DNA of 64,000 nt, taken from the NCBI RefSeq assembly GCF_949987515.2, contig NC_082696.1, forward strand, positions 35,940,431-36,004,430. The letters are read 5' to 3'. Under the pieces are notes generated by a model, which worked only from the letters and a program-made list of their open reading frames with translations, made no database searches and was not told where the DNA came from. The stretch is from Delphinus delphis. Taxonomy: Eukaryota; Chordata; Mammalia; Artiodactyla; Delphinidae. Shown one piece after another: positions 11,274-23,334 of the stretch; position 1 is the stretch's first letter, and the number at the start of each line of letters is the position of its first letter. The position numbers were made by a program, and so were the translations under genes.

Positions 11274-11720
11274 ACTGTTTCTTTTATTGTGGCATAACAC
11301 GTACAACATGAGATCTTCCATTTGAACAATTTTTAAGTGTACAATTCAGTGGCATTAATTATATACACAGTATTGTGCAACCATCGCCACTCTTTTTCTA
11401 AAACTTTTTATCACCTCGAACAGAAACTTTGTGCCCATTAAGCAATAACTTCCTATAAACCTCCTCCCCCAGCCCCTGGTAACCTCTAATCTACTTTCTC
11501 TCTCAGTAAATTTGCCTATTCTAGATATTTTATATAAGTGGAATCATACAACATTTGTCCTTTTATGCCTGGCTTATTTCACTTAGTGTACTTTTAAGAT
11601 TCATCCATATTGTAGCATGTATCAGAACCTAATTCCTTTTTATGGCTGAATAATATTCCATTGTAGGTAATACCACACTTTGTATATCCATTCAGCTGTT
11701 AGTCGTGTCCTTTGTATTTA
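11274..11720 (-). mobile_element. Old L1M 3' fragment (antisense)
   Basis: 'tttattgtggcataacacgta' onward includes 'ttaagtgtacaattcagtgg', 'cctggtaacctctaatctac' and 'ggctgaataatattccattg', the usual antisense order of an old L1 3' end. A T-rich tract at about 11256-11273 may be its A tail. The 80-codon minus frame at 11087-11329 overlaps this and is not a gene. Confidence 0.8.
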
Positions 11721-12640
11721 TACTTCTGGAAGAACTTTAGAATAATTTTGTCAAATACCTCTCCCAAATCCTCTAATGTCTTCTTAACATCCTCTCATAT
11801 CCCTTTCTATGTACCTTTTATTCTATTAATCCTATCTCTCCAGGTTACTAGTACTGAATGCCTTCATACTGGCCCAAGCCTAGCACTGTACCTTGATCCT
11901 TGAACTTCCCTCAAGCTGCCCCATGCTTCAAAATTAACTACTTCCACCTTCATTCTCCTAATGAAAATGGACAGTTCCTCGGTGCAATTGATCTCACAGA
12001 AGTATTGGGAAAACCATCTGAATTATCCCTAAATTGTGAAAGTTAGATGCCCCTTGGTGGAATGTGTATTTTAGGAAAGGGGTATTTTATCCTTTAAATG
12101 AATTTAAATGATTTGCTATTTTTTAAAAATTCCAATAGCATAACAAAGTATCTTTTAAAATTTCAGTCTACAGGAGGGTAACTTACTTCTGAGTTGAGAG
12201 CTTCTTGAGTCTGCCTGCCCATCCACAGTATCTTAAGGCATTCCTGTTTTGTCAGATACTTTCTGTGTTTTCACTGATGAACTCAATAATTTTCTTTCCT
12301 TTTGGAATTCCTACCATAGTCATGACTTTATTGACCCCAGTGATGGTAGAAGTGTTGGAGGTGGTTTATGTGTCTGATTGGCAGTGGGTAGGTATAAATC
12401 AGGTACTATTTTAAAATAGAGGCTTCCTGTAAGTAATCAAATACTAAACTGTATATTCTGGTCCATAATTCAGGAATGGAAAAGAGAAATGAGGGCTTGC
12501 ATGGTATGAGACGGCTTCACGGGTATTTCAAGAATAATTTATTTGAAAAATATATGTTTCTTCGGTTCTTTGCAAAGGTAAGGACAAGCTCCTAAAAGAA
12601 AGAAACTATTAGATTGATGGTGTTTATTAGTCCACTACTG
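11721..12640. other. Single-copy DNA, nothing recognised
   Basis: AT-rich sequence with short chance frames (11712-11903 and 12205-12414 plus). No repeat or gene family is recognised. Confidence 0.4.
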
Positions 12641-12644
12641 TACG

Positions 12645-12848
12645 TGTAATGGAAAGAGCAATGGCTTTGGAATCATGCAAAATTGGCTTAAGTTCCTGGC
12701 TCTGTCACATGGTAGCCTATGTTATCTCAGCCAGATTAATGTTTCCTCTAAGCCTTAGTTTCCTCAACTATAAAATATACCTCACTGAGATGTTTTAAAG
12801 TTCAAACAAGATAAATAATGTGAAACCTCCTAGCAATATGTAGTCCAT
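12645..12848 (+). repeat. MIR element (sense)
   Basis: 'aaagagcaatggctttggaat', 'ttcctggctctgtcacatgg' and 'cctcaactataaaatatac' are MIR core landmarks in sense order. Confidence 0.85.
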
Positions 12849-14359
12849 TGTATACCCTCAGTGAAGATCAATATCCTTTACCTTCCTTCCCTAAATAACA
12901 ACAAAAGTAGTCTGTATGGGGGAAAGCATTTGTAGTACTGAATGTCAATCCTTCTTGGTTAATAGCTGAATAAAGATAATGTCTTAATTTTTCAAAATAC
13001 CTCACCTTTCCTATGTGTAGCTTTCATTTCATGCTTCACTAAATTATGGTGCTTGCAAAGCACCTTGAACTTTTCCAGTACAGAGCACACTGTAAGCAGG
13101 ATGGAATTAACATTACCCCTGGTCTATAAATTATCATACCTACATTCTTAGTGATTGACAGGATACATGTTTATACAGTTGATGTCACCTAGGGACATAT
13201 TCTTGCCTGAGTTCTACGGCAGTGTTTTGCCACCTGTAACTGTGCTGAATAAAAATGGTCCCATCTATCATTTCTGTAGCTTTTCCTCATAGAAGCAGTC
13301 TTGATAAGGATAAGAAATCCAGGACATCATAGCATCAACAATCTTTTCCTCTTCAAAGGCGTCTTTCAGACCAGGCTCTAGCAGTCCCTTACAAACATTC
13401 ATTATATAAATCATCCACACTATTGCTTTGTGGGAGGTGAAGTGTTTAGTAAAAATGATCGTCTGAACACAGGTTGGCTGTGTGGGTGCGGGACAGAAAT
13501 TTGGAGAGTGGAAAGTGAGTGCTCAGCATGCATTCATTGCTGATACGAAGTCAGCTGCATGCTTGGCTCATCCTGGGTACGCTTCTGCTAGCTTTTTGGC
13601 TAATATATAAAATGCAGGCTGTTCTTTGTTAGAGAGAAATTTGTGAGTGCTATGAGCTACCTGAACACTAATGATATTAATTCTTAAGGTTAATTCTTGT
13701 ACTGCATACCCAGTGGCACCCTGAGGTCTGGGGTTGAGAGGCTCTGTGTCATAGGATGAAGAAACCACCCCAGATTGAGCTCAGATTGAGTCCAGGGGGC
13801 TCGGTCTGACTCCTGTAGGGAAGTAAATGGTAAATAAGAAATTTGGAAGCCCCTCATCAGAGTGTATCTTCGCGCTAGAGAATGATTTAGTGGAGGATTG
13901 AGCTTTAAAGTTAATACGAACAGTGTATAGGATTTATATGAGTTATGCATATATATTAGTGTCTATACTTTTTGTTCTGTTTTATTTTGGTCATTGCTCC
14001 TAATCTGGGGCCCTCGTATCACTCATGATGCACAATGGTAGTCATGAATATATTTTTTTGGCGGGGGTGGGGGCCTATTTCTAAAAGCCTAAGAGAAATC
14101 ATATATGTTATTTATTTAAACTTTAATAATGCATCTTAGGCTACCAGCAATTATATTACCTATTTATTTATATCATAATGATACTTAATAGACTAATAAA
14201 AATATCAACCTAGCACAGCACCTGGTATATGTAAGTACTCAGTTAATATTTGCTAGATGAATCAGAATTACATAAACCATTTTCCATAGTTGAAATTCTT
14301 GCTAATTTGACTCTTTGATTTTTTTCTGATAAACTCATTATTTCTGCATTTGTTAAAAA
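12849..14359. other. Mostly single-copy DNA with one L2/MIR-type tail
   Basis: No exon is seen. Positions 14205-14262 ('cctagcacagcacctggtat', then 'ttaatatttgctagatgaat') look like the 3' tail of an L2 or MIR in sense orientation. Overlapping minus-strand frames at 13568-13950 match nothing I recognise. Confidence 0.45.
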
Positions 14360-14369
14360 CATAATTTAG

Positions 14370-14588
14370 GGGGCTTCCCCGGTGGCGCAGTGGTTGAGAG
14401 TCCGCCTGCCGATGCAGGGGACACGGGTTCGTGCCCCGGTCCAGGAGGATCCCACATGCCGCGGAGCGGCTGGGCCCGTGAGCCATGGCCGCTGAGCCTG
14501 CACGTCCGGAGCCTGTGCTCCGCGATGGGAGGGGCCACAACAGTGAGAGGCCCGCGTACCGCAAAAAAAAAAAACAAAAAAAAAAAAC
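14370..14588 (+). mobile_element. Cetacean CHR-type tRNA-derived SINE, near full length
   Basis: The complete head (cttccccggtggcgcagtgg), body and 3' segment (cacaacagtgagaggcccgc) are present, followed by an A tail broken by one C. A 10-bp target-site duplication (cataatttag) lies at 14360-14369 and 14589-14598. Its low divergence from the copies at 8263, 18758 and 21684 suggests cetacean-lineage activity. Open frames of over 100 codons on the minus strand here are SINE shadows. Confidence 0.95.
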
Positions 14589-14598
14589 CATAATTTAG

Positions 14599-16525
14599 AA
14601 CAGAAGGATTATTTTTTCTAATGAAAATCTTATACTTTCCCATAGTTATATTTGCCCAAAAACATAAGCGCTGCTGTGACCGTTTGCACGAACTACCTGT
14701 AGTGAACATCAGTTATCTTCTGGTATCCTATACACCTTTTCCCTCCTTCCTTGCAGTACTCAGATTTTCCTCGAAGAGCCACCCCTCCTCTTGTGTAGCA
14801 GCTGTTAGTTGTGTGGGATTGAACTGCCTTCAGTTCAGGAGTGGGACCTGCATTGGTGTAGACCAATCAGTTGATTGCACTGAAAATTCAGTCTCAAGCA
14901 GGTTGGGAGATGTGAGTAAGAGCACATGAAGCCCACCTTCCTGGGAGACTTGTTTTGGAATCATGAGGGAAGCCTGAAGATGACATTATGAAGGAGGGCA
15001 AAACCAGGAAAATTGTAGGAAAACAGAGCCATGTTCTTGATTGAGCTACACCTGAGGCCAGTCCTAACTCTGAACTTTACTGTTATGTGAGTCTCTTTTG
15101 GTTTTTAAACTAGTTTGTAAGAGGTTGTCTGTTCTTTGTAAGGGGAAACAAGAAACAAAAAACAACCACCTTAAATGATATACAGCCTTATCTTAATTAT
15201 ATTATTTTACAAGTAAGCGTTAAAAAATACTAGGTTCTCCGCAAAATATGTTAACTTTTTGCTTTTAGAGAGAGGCACAATTAATTCCAAAAGCACAATA
15301 ATTTTCCTCTGCCTAGAAGACAAAGATACATTTATGTATTTTAGATTAAAAAACCACTAGAAAAACAGGTTGAAGTTTATGAGAAACTCATAAATATTTT
15401 CCTTTGTTTTATCATTGCACCTTTTAGGCATTGTTCATTTAGAAAAAAACCCCTATTATGAAGGAGGTTGGAAAAAAAAAAAGTCATGTCAACAATAAGT
15501 CCATTTAGGTAACCTTTGCAGAGTTGGTGTTTTTTAATGTCAACAAGTCTTTTGCTTTATATTCTGCCTTGGTTTCCATCATTGTTCATTTCAAAAACCT
15601 CCCCAAGTCAGATTTTTCATGAAGAATCATTTAAAACAAAATATATCTGGAATTCTACTTCTCATGACCTAGTTGTATCACAAGAGGGATCAAAGAGGTT
15701 TTGTTCTGTTTCTATAATCAGCTATTTCTTTGAGAGGGCAGATTCATAAGAGTTTGAATTATGCTTAGAAATGCATACAAGGCAAGCAGCTACAAGGCAT
15801 TTTAATTACCTCCCTCTACTCCAATGGAAAGAAAAAACAGGCGTAAACAGATGTCTAAGTTAAATTCAGTTTGATTCTTTTAACATAGCAAATAATTGGA
15901 GTCTTTCCTTTCTTCCTAGGCTTTTTCTTTTTTCCTGTCTTTAGTCTGTTTTCTCCCCAGCTCGTCCCTTTTATTTCCTAAGCATTCACCTTTTGCTAAT
16001 GTTAAGAGAATTTCTACTTGACAAATTCTTTTCCTTGATAGACGCTATAGGACATAATATTAATACTCACAAAGGGAACAGATGGCTGCCTTTGGAATCC
16101 CCCAATTATAGTAGTACCTTGCTTAATCTGAATTGACTAATTAAAATCCTCAATTAACTGGAATTGATAATTCAGTGTACACGACCCCTACGGTGACCTC
16201 ATGATATGGTGAGCTTGCTAGTGAGTATTTAGAATTATCTTCCTGCCCTTTGTTGTGAGGACATGTACCTTACCATGAAAAGGCAAGGTAATTGACTCAT
16301 TTAAGGGATTTATTAAAACTCTAAGAAGATCAAACCCTAGTATCCTAGGTTTGCTACGAAATCAGAATACATATAACCTAAGTTTCCATATTTTCAACAT
16401 GTACATGTGTAACTTTAGATTAATCACTGCTACTTTGAGATTTTCCATTTTTCCATTCAATTTGATGAACATTTATTAACCTTTCAAAATATTCAATATA
16501 CTATGCTAACTGTCAAGGCAATAAG
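14599..16525. other. Single-copy DNA, nothing recognised
   Basis: AT-rich sequence. The 102-codon plus frame at 14621-14929 has no recognisable domain. I see no splice-site pattern or repeat of note. Confidence 0.4.
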
Positions 16526-16539
16526 AAAAAAAATGTTTC

Positions 16540-17005
16540 CAGTTACCATTGTTGTCTAAAAAAGTCACTGATGGCTTAAAATAACAGCAGTCACTTTATT
16601 ATGATCATAGATTCTGTGTGCAGGAATTCAGGAAGGGCTTAGATGAGTGGTTACAGCATTGGGTGCCTTATATGGTTGCAGTCAGGTAGTGGTTGGAGTT
16701 AGAAGACGAGGGAGCTAGAGGAGCTGAGGACTCTATTTTCCTTCAAGCAGCTTCAGGGCCTGTCATTGTGGTCTCTCTGAGTGGGATAATTTGGGCTTCC
16801 TTACAGCATGGAGGCATCGAGGCAGTTGGATTGCTTACATGACAGCTCAGAGCAAGAGGTTAAGGTAACAAGGTAGACACTGTAACACCTTTTATGACCT
16901 GGCCTTGAAAGTCATGCAGTGCCATTGCTGCCACATTTCATTGATTACAGGTGTGTCAATAGTCCCTTCAAATTCAAGGGGAAGGGAATTAGACTGCGTA
17001 TCTCT
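16540..17005 (+). repeat. Ancient interspersed repeat, family unassigned
   Basis: 'gatggcttaaaataacagca', then 'tttattatgatcatagattc', 'tgggcttccttacagcatgg' and 'ttcaaattcaaggggaaggg' follow the order of a repeat common in mammalian genomes (gtggcttaaaacaac... cttcctcacagcatgg...). I do not assign a family name. Confidence 0.5.
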
Positions 17006-18031
17006 TTGAAAGAGTGGTAAGTTTCTAGAAAAGCCTGTAGGACTCGAATGTGGTCATTTTTGGAAAATATAATTTGTCATGATGAATGAGACTCAATATC
17101 TTTTCCAAAGAAGCTCATACTCTAGTGGATAGAACCACAATTCTAAAACTGTGCATTGAGGTATTCCAGGTCTCTGGAAAATTCATAGGGTAGCTGTAGG
17201 ATACTTTACATTTTTGAGGGAAACAATGTGACATCTGTAAGATATCATGTGAATTACTACTATTAAGTAGCTTGGATTTAATAAGTGGAACTGTTAGGCA
17301 TTTCTTTTGCCCTAGTTATGCCATGAAAAAATTACAAAGATACTAAAAGATTATAGAGGCAGAGGAAGTTTAGGAACCTCTGGGATGAAAAACAAGACAT
17401 AGACATTCCAACTACAGTCTTAGCAGGCCCATAACTGACATTTGTAGGGTCTGGGGCATGATAGAAATGAAACTACTAGCTTGTTCCTTTCTTTTCCCAT
17501 TACAGCATAGGATCTCCCCCTTTATATCCAAGCTCTGTACCTTCTCCCCTACTGCAATAACAGCTTCTTTTTGGCCCTAGGAGTGAGCATACCAATGGCA
17601 AATCAGCTCTCTGGAGGAAGGACCAGGGTAAGAGGCCCGTGCAGAAGCAGATTCAGTGTGGATTTAAGCAAGTAATTCTGGAGTCCCAGGTATGTGATTT
17701 AGGAAAGGAGACCAGGGCTCTGGATGAGCATGCCCCACCGGGCCCACAGACCTCCAGCCCATTTGGAGGGGCATGGCTGGAGGGCCTTCTAAAATTCAGG
17801 ATCCTGGGCAAGGCTGGGACCAAAGGAAGTACTGAGACTCAGCACAGAACCCAGCATATAACTGGTTCTCAATATATATGTGATGTATAAATTAATCCAG
17901 GGAAGATTCTGATAAGTATGATGTCAGAGGCAAATATTGGCTGCTGTGAAAACTGTAAACAAGAACCATTAATTGTGGCTAGGTATCTTGGAAAGCCTTC
18001 TGTGTGTGTTACCTTCAAGGATGAGGGATCG
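17006..18031. other. Single-copy DNA, nothing recognised
   Basis: An open frame at 17639-17890 (83 codons) shows no domain and no coding signature that I trust. Confidence 0.4.
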
Positions 18032-18042
18032 AAGAAGTAGGG

Positions 18043-18367
18043 CGTGGTGGCACAGTGGTTGGGAATCCGCTTGCCAACGCAGGGAACACGGGTTCAGTTC
18101 CTGGCCCAGGAAGATTCCACATGCCGCGGAGCAACTAAGCCCATGTCACAACTACTGAGCCTGCGCGCCGCAACTACTGAAGCCCACGCGCCGCAACTAC
18201 TGAAGCCCAGGAGCCTAGAGCCCTTGGTCTGCAACAAGAGAAGCGTCCGCAATGAGAAGCCCACGCACCCCAACGAAAAGTAGCCCCCACTCACCGCAAC
18301 TAGAGAAAGCCCATGCGCAGCAACAAAGACCCAACGCAGCCAAAAATAAGTAAAAAAGAAAAGAAAA
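18043..18367 (+). mobile_element. Older, longer tRNA-derived SINE (CHR-L-like)
   Basis: The tRNA-derived head (ggtggcacagtggttggg, then ggttcagttcc) is followed by the longer body 'caactactga...gcccacgcg', 'caactagagaaagcccatg' and 'aaagacccaacgcagcc', then an A-rich tail. An 11-bp target-site duplication (aagaagtaggg) lies at 18032-18042 and 18368-18378. It lacks the first few bases of the family head. The body has a tandem near-duplicate of 'cgccgcaactactgaagccc' at about 18165-18208. It is more diverged than the short CHR copies, so older. Confidence 0.92.
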
Positions 18368-18378
18368 AAGAAGTAGGG

Positions 18379-18757
18379 GGAAGTGGGATGGGAAATCAGG
18401 AAAAGGCAGGGATTAACAAAACTGCTAGAGGCAAGCATCAAAAGAAAACTATGTTCCCTGTCAGGGTGAATCTGGATTCGGTGGCTTCCTGAAGCACATA
18501 ATAATTTGAGGGGCCTTTTTCAAAAAAAGAATACAGAATTAGATACAAAAAACACACACAAATTACAATATATGAAAGTTCATAAAGTCACAAGTACAAA
18601 AAAATCTGAAAAGAGCGATTTTTAAATTACCTGTATGCCACACCTCTATACTACTTTTTAAAAAATACTGTTTTGGCTGTATACTCTTTGCTTCTTTACT
18701 AAATATCAATTTTATGTTCTGTAGAGAGACAAGAAAGATATTTTAGTCTTGATTGAA
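18379..18757. other. Single-copy DNA
   Basis: No gene or clear repeat is seen. Confidence 0.4.
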
Positions 18758-18977
18758 TTTTTTTTTTTTTTTTTTTTTTTTTTTGCGGTACGCGGGCCTC
18801 TCACTGTTGTGGCCTCTCCTGTTGCGGAGCACATGCTCCAGACGCGCAGGCCCAGCGGCCATGGCTCACGGGCCCAGCCGCTCCGCGGCATGTGGGATCT
18901 TCCTGGACCGGGGCACGAACCCGTCTCCCCTGCATCGGCAGGTGGACTCTCAACCACTGCGCCACCAGGGAAGCCCC
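18758..18977 (-). mobile_element. Cetacean CHR-type tRNA-derived SINE (minus strand)
   Basis: A T tract of about 27 bases (the A tail read antisense) leads into gcggtacgcgggcctctcac and ends at cgccaccagggaagccc, the reverse of the SINE head. The flanks share only about 5 bp (tgaat at 18754-18758 and 18978-18982), so the duplication is short or eroded. Plus-strand frames of 75-83 codons across it are SINE-derived. Confidence 0.92.
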
Positions 18978-18982
18978 TGAAT

Positions 18983-20340
18983 ATTTTAAAAAATTATTAG
19001 TTTAAAAATTTTAGCACCATCGTTGTTAGTAATGTCATAAATTTTTACAACTGTTTTCAAATTGGGAAAACCTTTTATCATATTGTTGAACTGTGATAGA
19101 CCTGCTTTCTATTTTTAATATAGTTAAAGGTTTGTTCCCTTCAAATCAAGAAATTCTGATAAATTCTGTCTCACACAATTAGCATAAACTGTGAGAAATA
19201 TGGACCTTTTATCATTGTATGCACTGCTTTTTAAAATATATTCCTGACAAGAGAAAACATCTGTTTTGATAAGATCTTGATGAGAACCAAATCCTCTGTT
19301 ACAATTTTACACACTTGGTATTTGAAAGAATTTTCTATGGATTAGCTTCTGGTTCCATACATTTCAACATCATCTCTCCACCATCACATGCCGTCAGAGC
19401 TGAGCTATGAAGGAATCACTGTCTGGCCCTCACCTTTGTGTCAGGAGGGCAGGAGAGTTGACACAGTGGGCTGTAAGGAGGTTCTTAGAATCTATACTCT
19501 ATACTTGCATGGGGATAGCTGGTGACGACTTTCATGGGAGTATCTGTGAACCATATACATAGATGACAATGTACTGAAACTATATGTATCCCCAGCTGAA
19601 TCAACCACCCCTTAATCATGTCCTCCAAAGTCACATGGCCACCCAATGTCACCTAGTAGGAGGAAATGCTGGAGTGGAAAGAGACAGTGGCCTGAACCAA
19701 TTGCTGTTAAAAAATAGTTTACTTTGCACATTTTACAAAATCAGGTGCGCATGTGAACACAATGCTATGGCCCTCTCAGGACCTTAGAAAGGGCCCATGC
19801 AAATTAGGCACTTGAAGTTTAGACTTCATTCACTTAAATCCACTTCTGCTCACCATTCTCTCTATATTCACTAAAGAAGAGAAGTAGCCCAAACTGAGAA
19901 AGCGTGTTTTGTGACAGAACAGACACTGGCCTGGAATATGGACAGGAGCTTTGTCCCAGCTCTCTCAGCTCTGCTCCTTTGGGACACCCTTTAGGATTTA
20001 CTCTTGTTATCTGTTAAGTTCTGGCCCTTCCTCATCTGCAAAAGGAAGTGAGAAATTGGAATTCCAGTTATGGGACCCTTTGTGGCCCCACCTGGAAGGT
20101 AAATCATATTAAATTATGCCAATTATGTACATTTTAATCCACATTTCCATCAGTTTCCATCATGTTTCCATCAGTTAATACTGCCATTTCCATAACTCAC
20201 ACTAATGTCATCATTTATACAGTGATCAAGAATTTAAAAATAGTTTAACTCGACCATAGAGAGGCAGGTGTAGCACAAAGCACTCAGGAGAAGGGAGAAC
20301 AAACAAGGTTATCATTCTGGATACCATCACTAAAAGTACA
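18983..20340. other. Mostly single-copy DNA; possible worn MIR
   Basis: No gene is seen. Positions 19905-20070 ('gaacagacactggcctgg', then 'cctcatctgcaaaaggaa') weakly resemble a sense MIR. Confidence 0.35.
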
Positions 20341-20344
20341 TTGG

Positions 20345-20560
20345 AACATTTTTTTCCAGTTTTAAAACTGTTTGTCTTTCGAGAAAATTTGCAAAAGTCA
20401 CACAAGCTCCTTATAAAAACAATTCAAATGCAGAAATTTATATAGCAAAAAATAGAGATCTCATCCCCACATTTCACTCCTGAGGAGAATTACTGCGAAC
20501 AGTTTAGACAAGTGTAGCCTTCCAGAAGTGGTCTATACCCACACAGTGGTAGGATGACAT
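20345..20560 (-). repeat. Possible old L1M 3' UTR fragment
   Basis: A stretch with 'ttcactcctgaggagaattac' and 'acagtttagacaagtgtagcc' resembles the antisense of old L1 3' UTRs. It is low scoring by eye. Confidence 0.35.
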
Positions 20561-21669
20561 TTTGAAATATTAACTGAGGGTTTTTTTCCCCCTGTATTTC
20601 CTGGTGGTCCTGGCCTTTCACCCATTCCATAAACTAGCACATTCTGCATTCACTGCCTCAGGGAAAAGATGACCCAACTGAATGCGTTTAAAAAAGGAAG
20701 TCAACAACTTTTGGGTTGCAACATTTTGAGCCCTTGTGGGAATAGAAAAAGACTTAGGGAATAAAAAGAGATTTGGAAGAACATATGGTAAGTCAGAAGA
20801 AGCCTTAGAGCTTTCGAGACTAGATAAAAAAGCTATCAATTCTTGGGAGAAGAGAGAGATTTAGAGAGGAAGAAAGGACCTCTAGCTGCTTATGCAGCTT
20901 CATTCTGAAAATTAGAAAAAGGCCACATTTTGGTGAATGAATTACAGTAAAGTGCCTTGTTGAGCAGATCCTTCCCAAGGGCGGTGGCTTAGGTGGCTGA
21001 CAACACTTTCATACAAAGACAAAAGCCCTTCCTTCTTCCAGCGGCCTTGGCGCCATGCCAAGGGTCTTGACTTTCTAGATTTCATCCCTACTCATACTTA
21101 AGCAAGTACCTTTGTGCAGTGTTTAAACCATACAACCGTATGCGGCATCCTTTTTTATGGGTTCCTGGGAAAGAAGGTCCTCTGCCCTGACTCCCCAACT
21201 CAAGTGAACTTGGTGATGGAGAGATAGGATGCAAGCAGGTTTAGTGAATCTGAAGGTAGAGAGGTTGTGCCTGCTGTCCTGGTAGACCCTCAGGCAGGGG
21301 TGGTGTCAAGGCCCCACGAAATGCCACTGTGGTGTGTCTAGACCCATTGGACTTTAGACAGTCTCTCAGAATTTCCTACAGTGTAGCATGAATGGAATGA
21401 CTCTAGGGAAGGGCATGGAAGTAGCCGGGAGAGCCAGACTCAGGAAGGGGAGGATGTAGAAATGACTGGAGTGATCCTAAGATGGGTGACCGGACAGGGT
21501 GAGAATGGATCCTAGGATCCTTGATAGAGGACAAAATCAAGGACAAGATGTCTCTTCACCCATATGCTGACCCTAAATAAACCTTCCTGGAACACAGCTG
21601 CAATATCAGGAATTAATTTCTATTACCACATAAAAATAAGGTTAAAACAGAAAATAAGTCCATCGTTTT
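20561..21669. other. Single-copy DNA, nothing recognised
   Basis: Slightly more G+C-rich than its surroundings. A 73-codon minus frame (20618-20839) matches no family. Confidence 0.4.
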
Positions 21670-21683
21670 AAAAAAGTTACCTT

Positions 21684-21881
21684 GCGGGCTTCCCTGGTGG
21701 CACAGTGATTGAGAGTCCACACGGGTTCGTGCCCCGGTCCGGGAAGATCCCACATGCCGTGGAGCGGCTGGGCCCATGAGCCATGGCCACTGAGCCTGCT
21801 GGTACAGAGCCTGTGCTCCGCAACGGGAGAAGCCACAACAGTGAGAGGCCTGCGTACCGCAAAAAAAAAAAAAAAAAAAAA
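21684..21881 (+). mobile_element. Cetacean CHR-type SINE with an internal deletion
   Basis: The head ggcttccctggtggcacagt is followed directly by 'gagtccacacgggttcg', so about 18 bp of the tRNA-like region between A and B boxes is missing compared with the copy at 14370. The B-box-like GGTTCGTGCC is kept. It ends in an A tail of over 20 bases. A 14-bp target-site duplication (aaaaaagttacctt) lies at 21670-21683 and 21882-21895. Confidence 0.95.
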
Positions 21882-21895
21882 AAAAAAGTTACCTT

Positions 21896-23334
21896 TCTTG
21901 CATATTTGAATTTGTAAATCGAGATTCATACTTCATTAGCATTGTAATGCTAATAAAATTGTATGTACACTTGACAACATATTTGGAACAATCTTCTTGA
22001 TGAGCACATATTAATCAACCGCCATAAAAAAATCCCTTCAAAGTATGGCTCCGTGTAGCATTTATCTGACCATTTCCTGGATGTTTAAGTTGTAGTTATC
22101 AGTGTTTCACTCTTATGAACAATGCAGCAGTATTTATCCTTTTACATAAACCAACTATTGTTAGCACAACCTCTGTGAACAACTTTTTTGTGTACCTAGA
22201 TGCCAGGTATTGAGAGAATTACATTCTAGCTGGAAATACACACACACACACTCCTATCAATATGAGAAATCATGTGCTGAAATTCATGTTCAGTTCAATT
22301 TTTTTAGCACCAATATCCTTTTATCAAGTGAAATATTATTTTGTGGCAAGTGTATACCTTAAAGCTATGAAGTGGAGGCACTCTGCATGGGTGGAAGTAG
22401 AAGGCTAAGAGATGTTCTGCTCTGGTCAACTCTCTCCACCTCAGTGCCTCACCTCTTCCCTGCCTCTGCCTCTGAGTCATTTCCAAGGTGTAGGGATGAT
22501 ACCTCACCCCTTTCGATGTTCAGGGGTCAGGAATACCACAGACAAGATGTAGGATGTTGGCCTGGAAAAGGCAGGTAGCTTAGGTGTCTTTTATTGCTTT
22601 TTTGACTCTTGTTCTGTGATTTAATATCAACTGTTGTGAGGTTAATCGTGCTCTCCTTTGTGTTTCCATAATACTTAGTATATAATTCAATTACAGCACT
22701 TACCACATTGTTCCTTCCTGAAAATATTGTTCCAGAAGAGGAACATTTCCTTTAGCTTTAAAATCTGTAGAACTTATCCACAAAACTTGACGAGTACTAG
22801 TTTTTCCATCAAGGCCTTCTGAGTGAATGAATGAATGAGTCATACACATTTTGCACAACGACTTAAATATAGTGCAGACAAGCTTTTCTTCAAGTATATA
22901 GATACTTTTCAAAAAGCACAAATGTTCCTATTTTAGTCTCCCTTAGTCGTCTTTAGACTGACTATATAGGTGTCTAAGAATTCCTGCTTTAGAATAGATT
23001 TATAGAAAAGGATTGGAATTGGCCCAAATGTCTCACATCATATTCTTGCAGCCACCTTTCATAGATGACATAATGAGAGCAGCATATGTACCTATAAAAA
23101 CTATGACTGTGTGTGAAGGATGGATTTGGTACATGTTAAACAAAAATGGGAATATGTCTGCTTTTTACATCTGACAGGAGAATCAAAAGGCTGCCCACTC
23201 CACCCAAACTTTCAATTTTGTTACCACGATGTGTGGGTGGAGGACCCCATAGAATGAAACACAAAATGAAGTAGAGTGTGATAAATGCACAGTAACTAAT
23301 GGAGGGATTGACCACAAGAGGATAATAGTTTTTT
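21896..23334. other. Mostly single-copy DNA
   Basis: No gene is seen. A short CA repeat lies near 22240-22250, and 22075-22140 vaguely resembles old L1. Frames at 22304-22507 and 22372-22578 are on opposite strands of the same stretch and not supported. Confidence 0.4.

Noticed and set aside
14268..14709. 107- and 118-codon minus-strand frames
   Set aside because: They cross the CHR SINE at 14370-14588; equivalent frames appear in every copy of the SINE.
18758..18784. Long T tract as a terminator or regulatory element
   Set aside because: It is the A tail of the minus-strand SINE.
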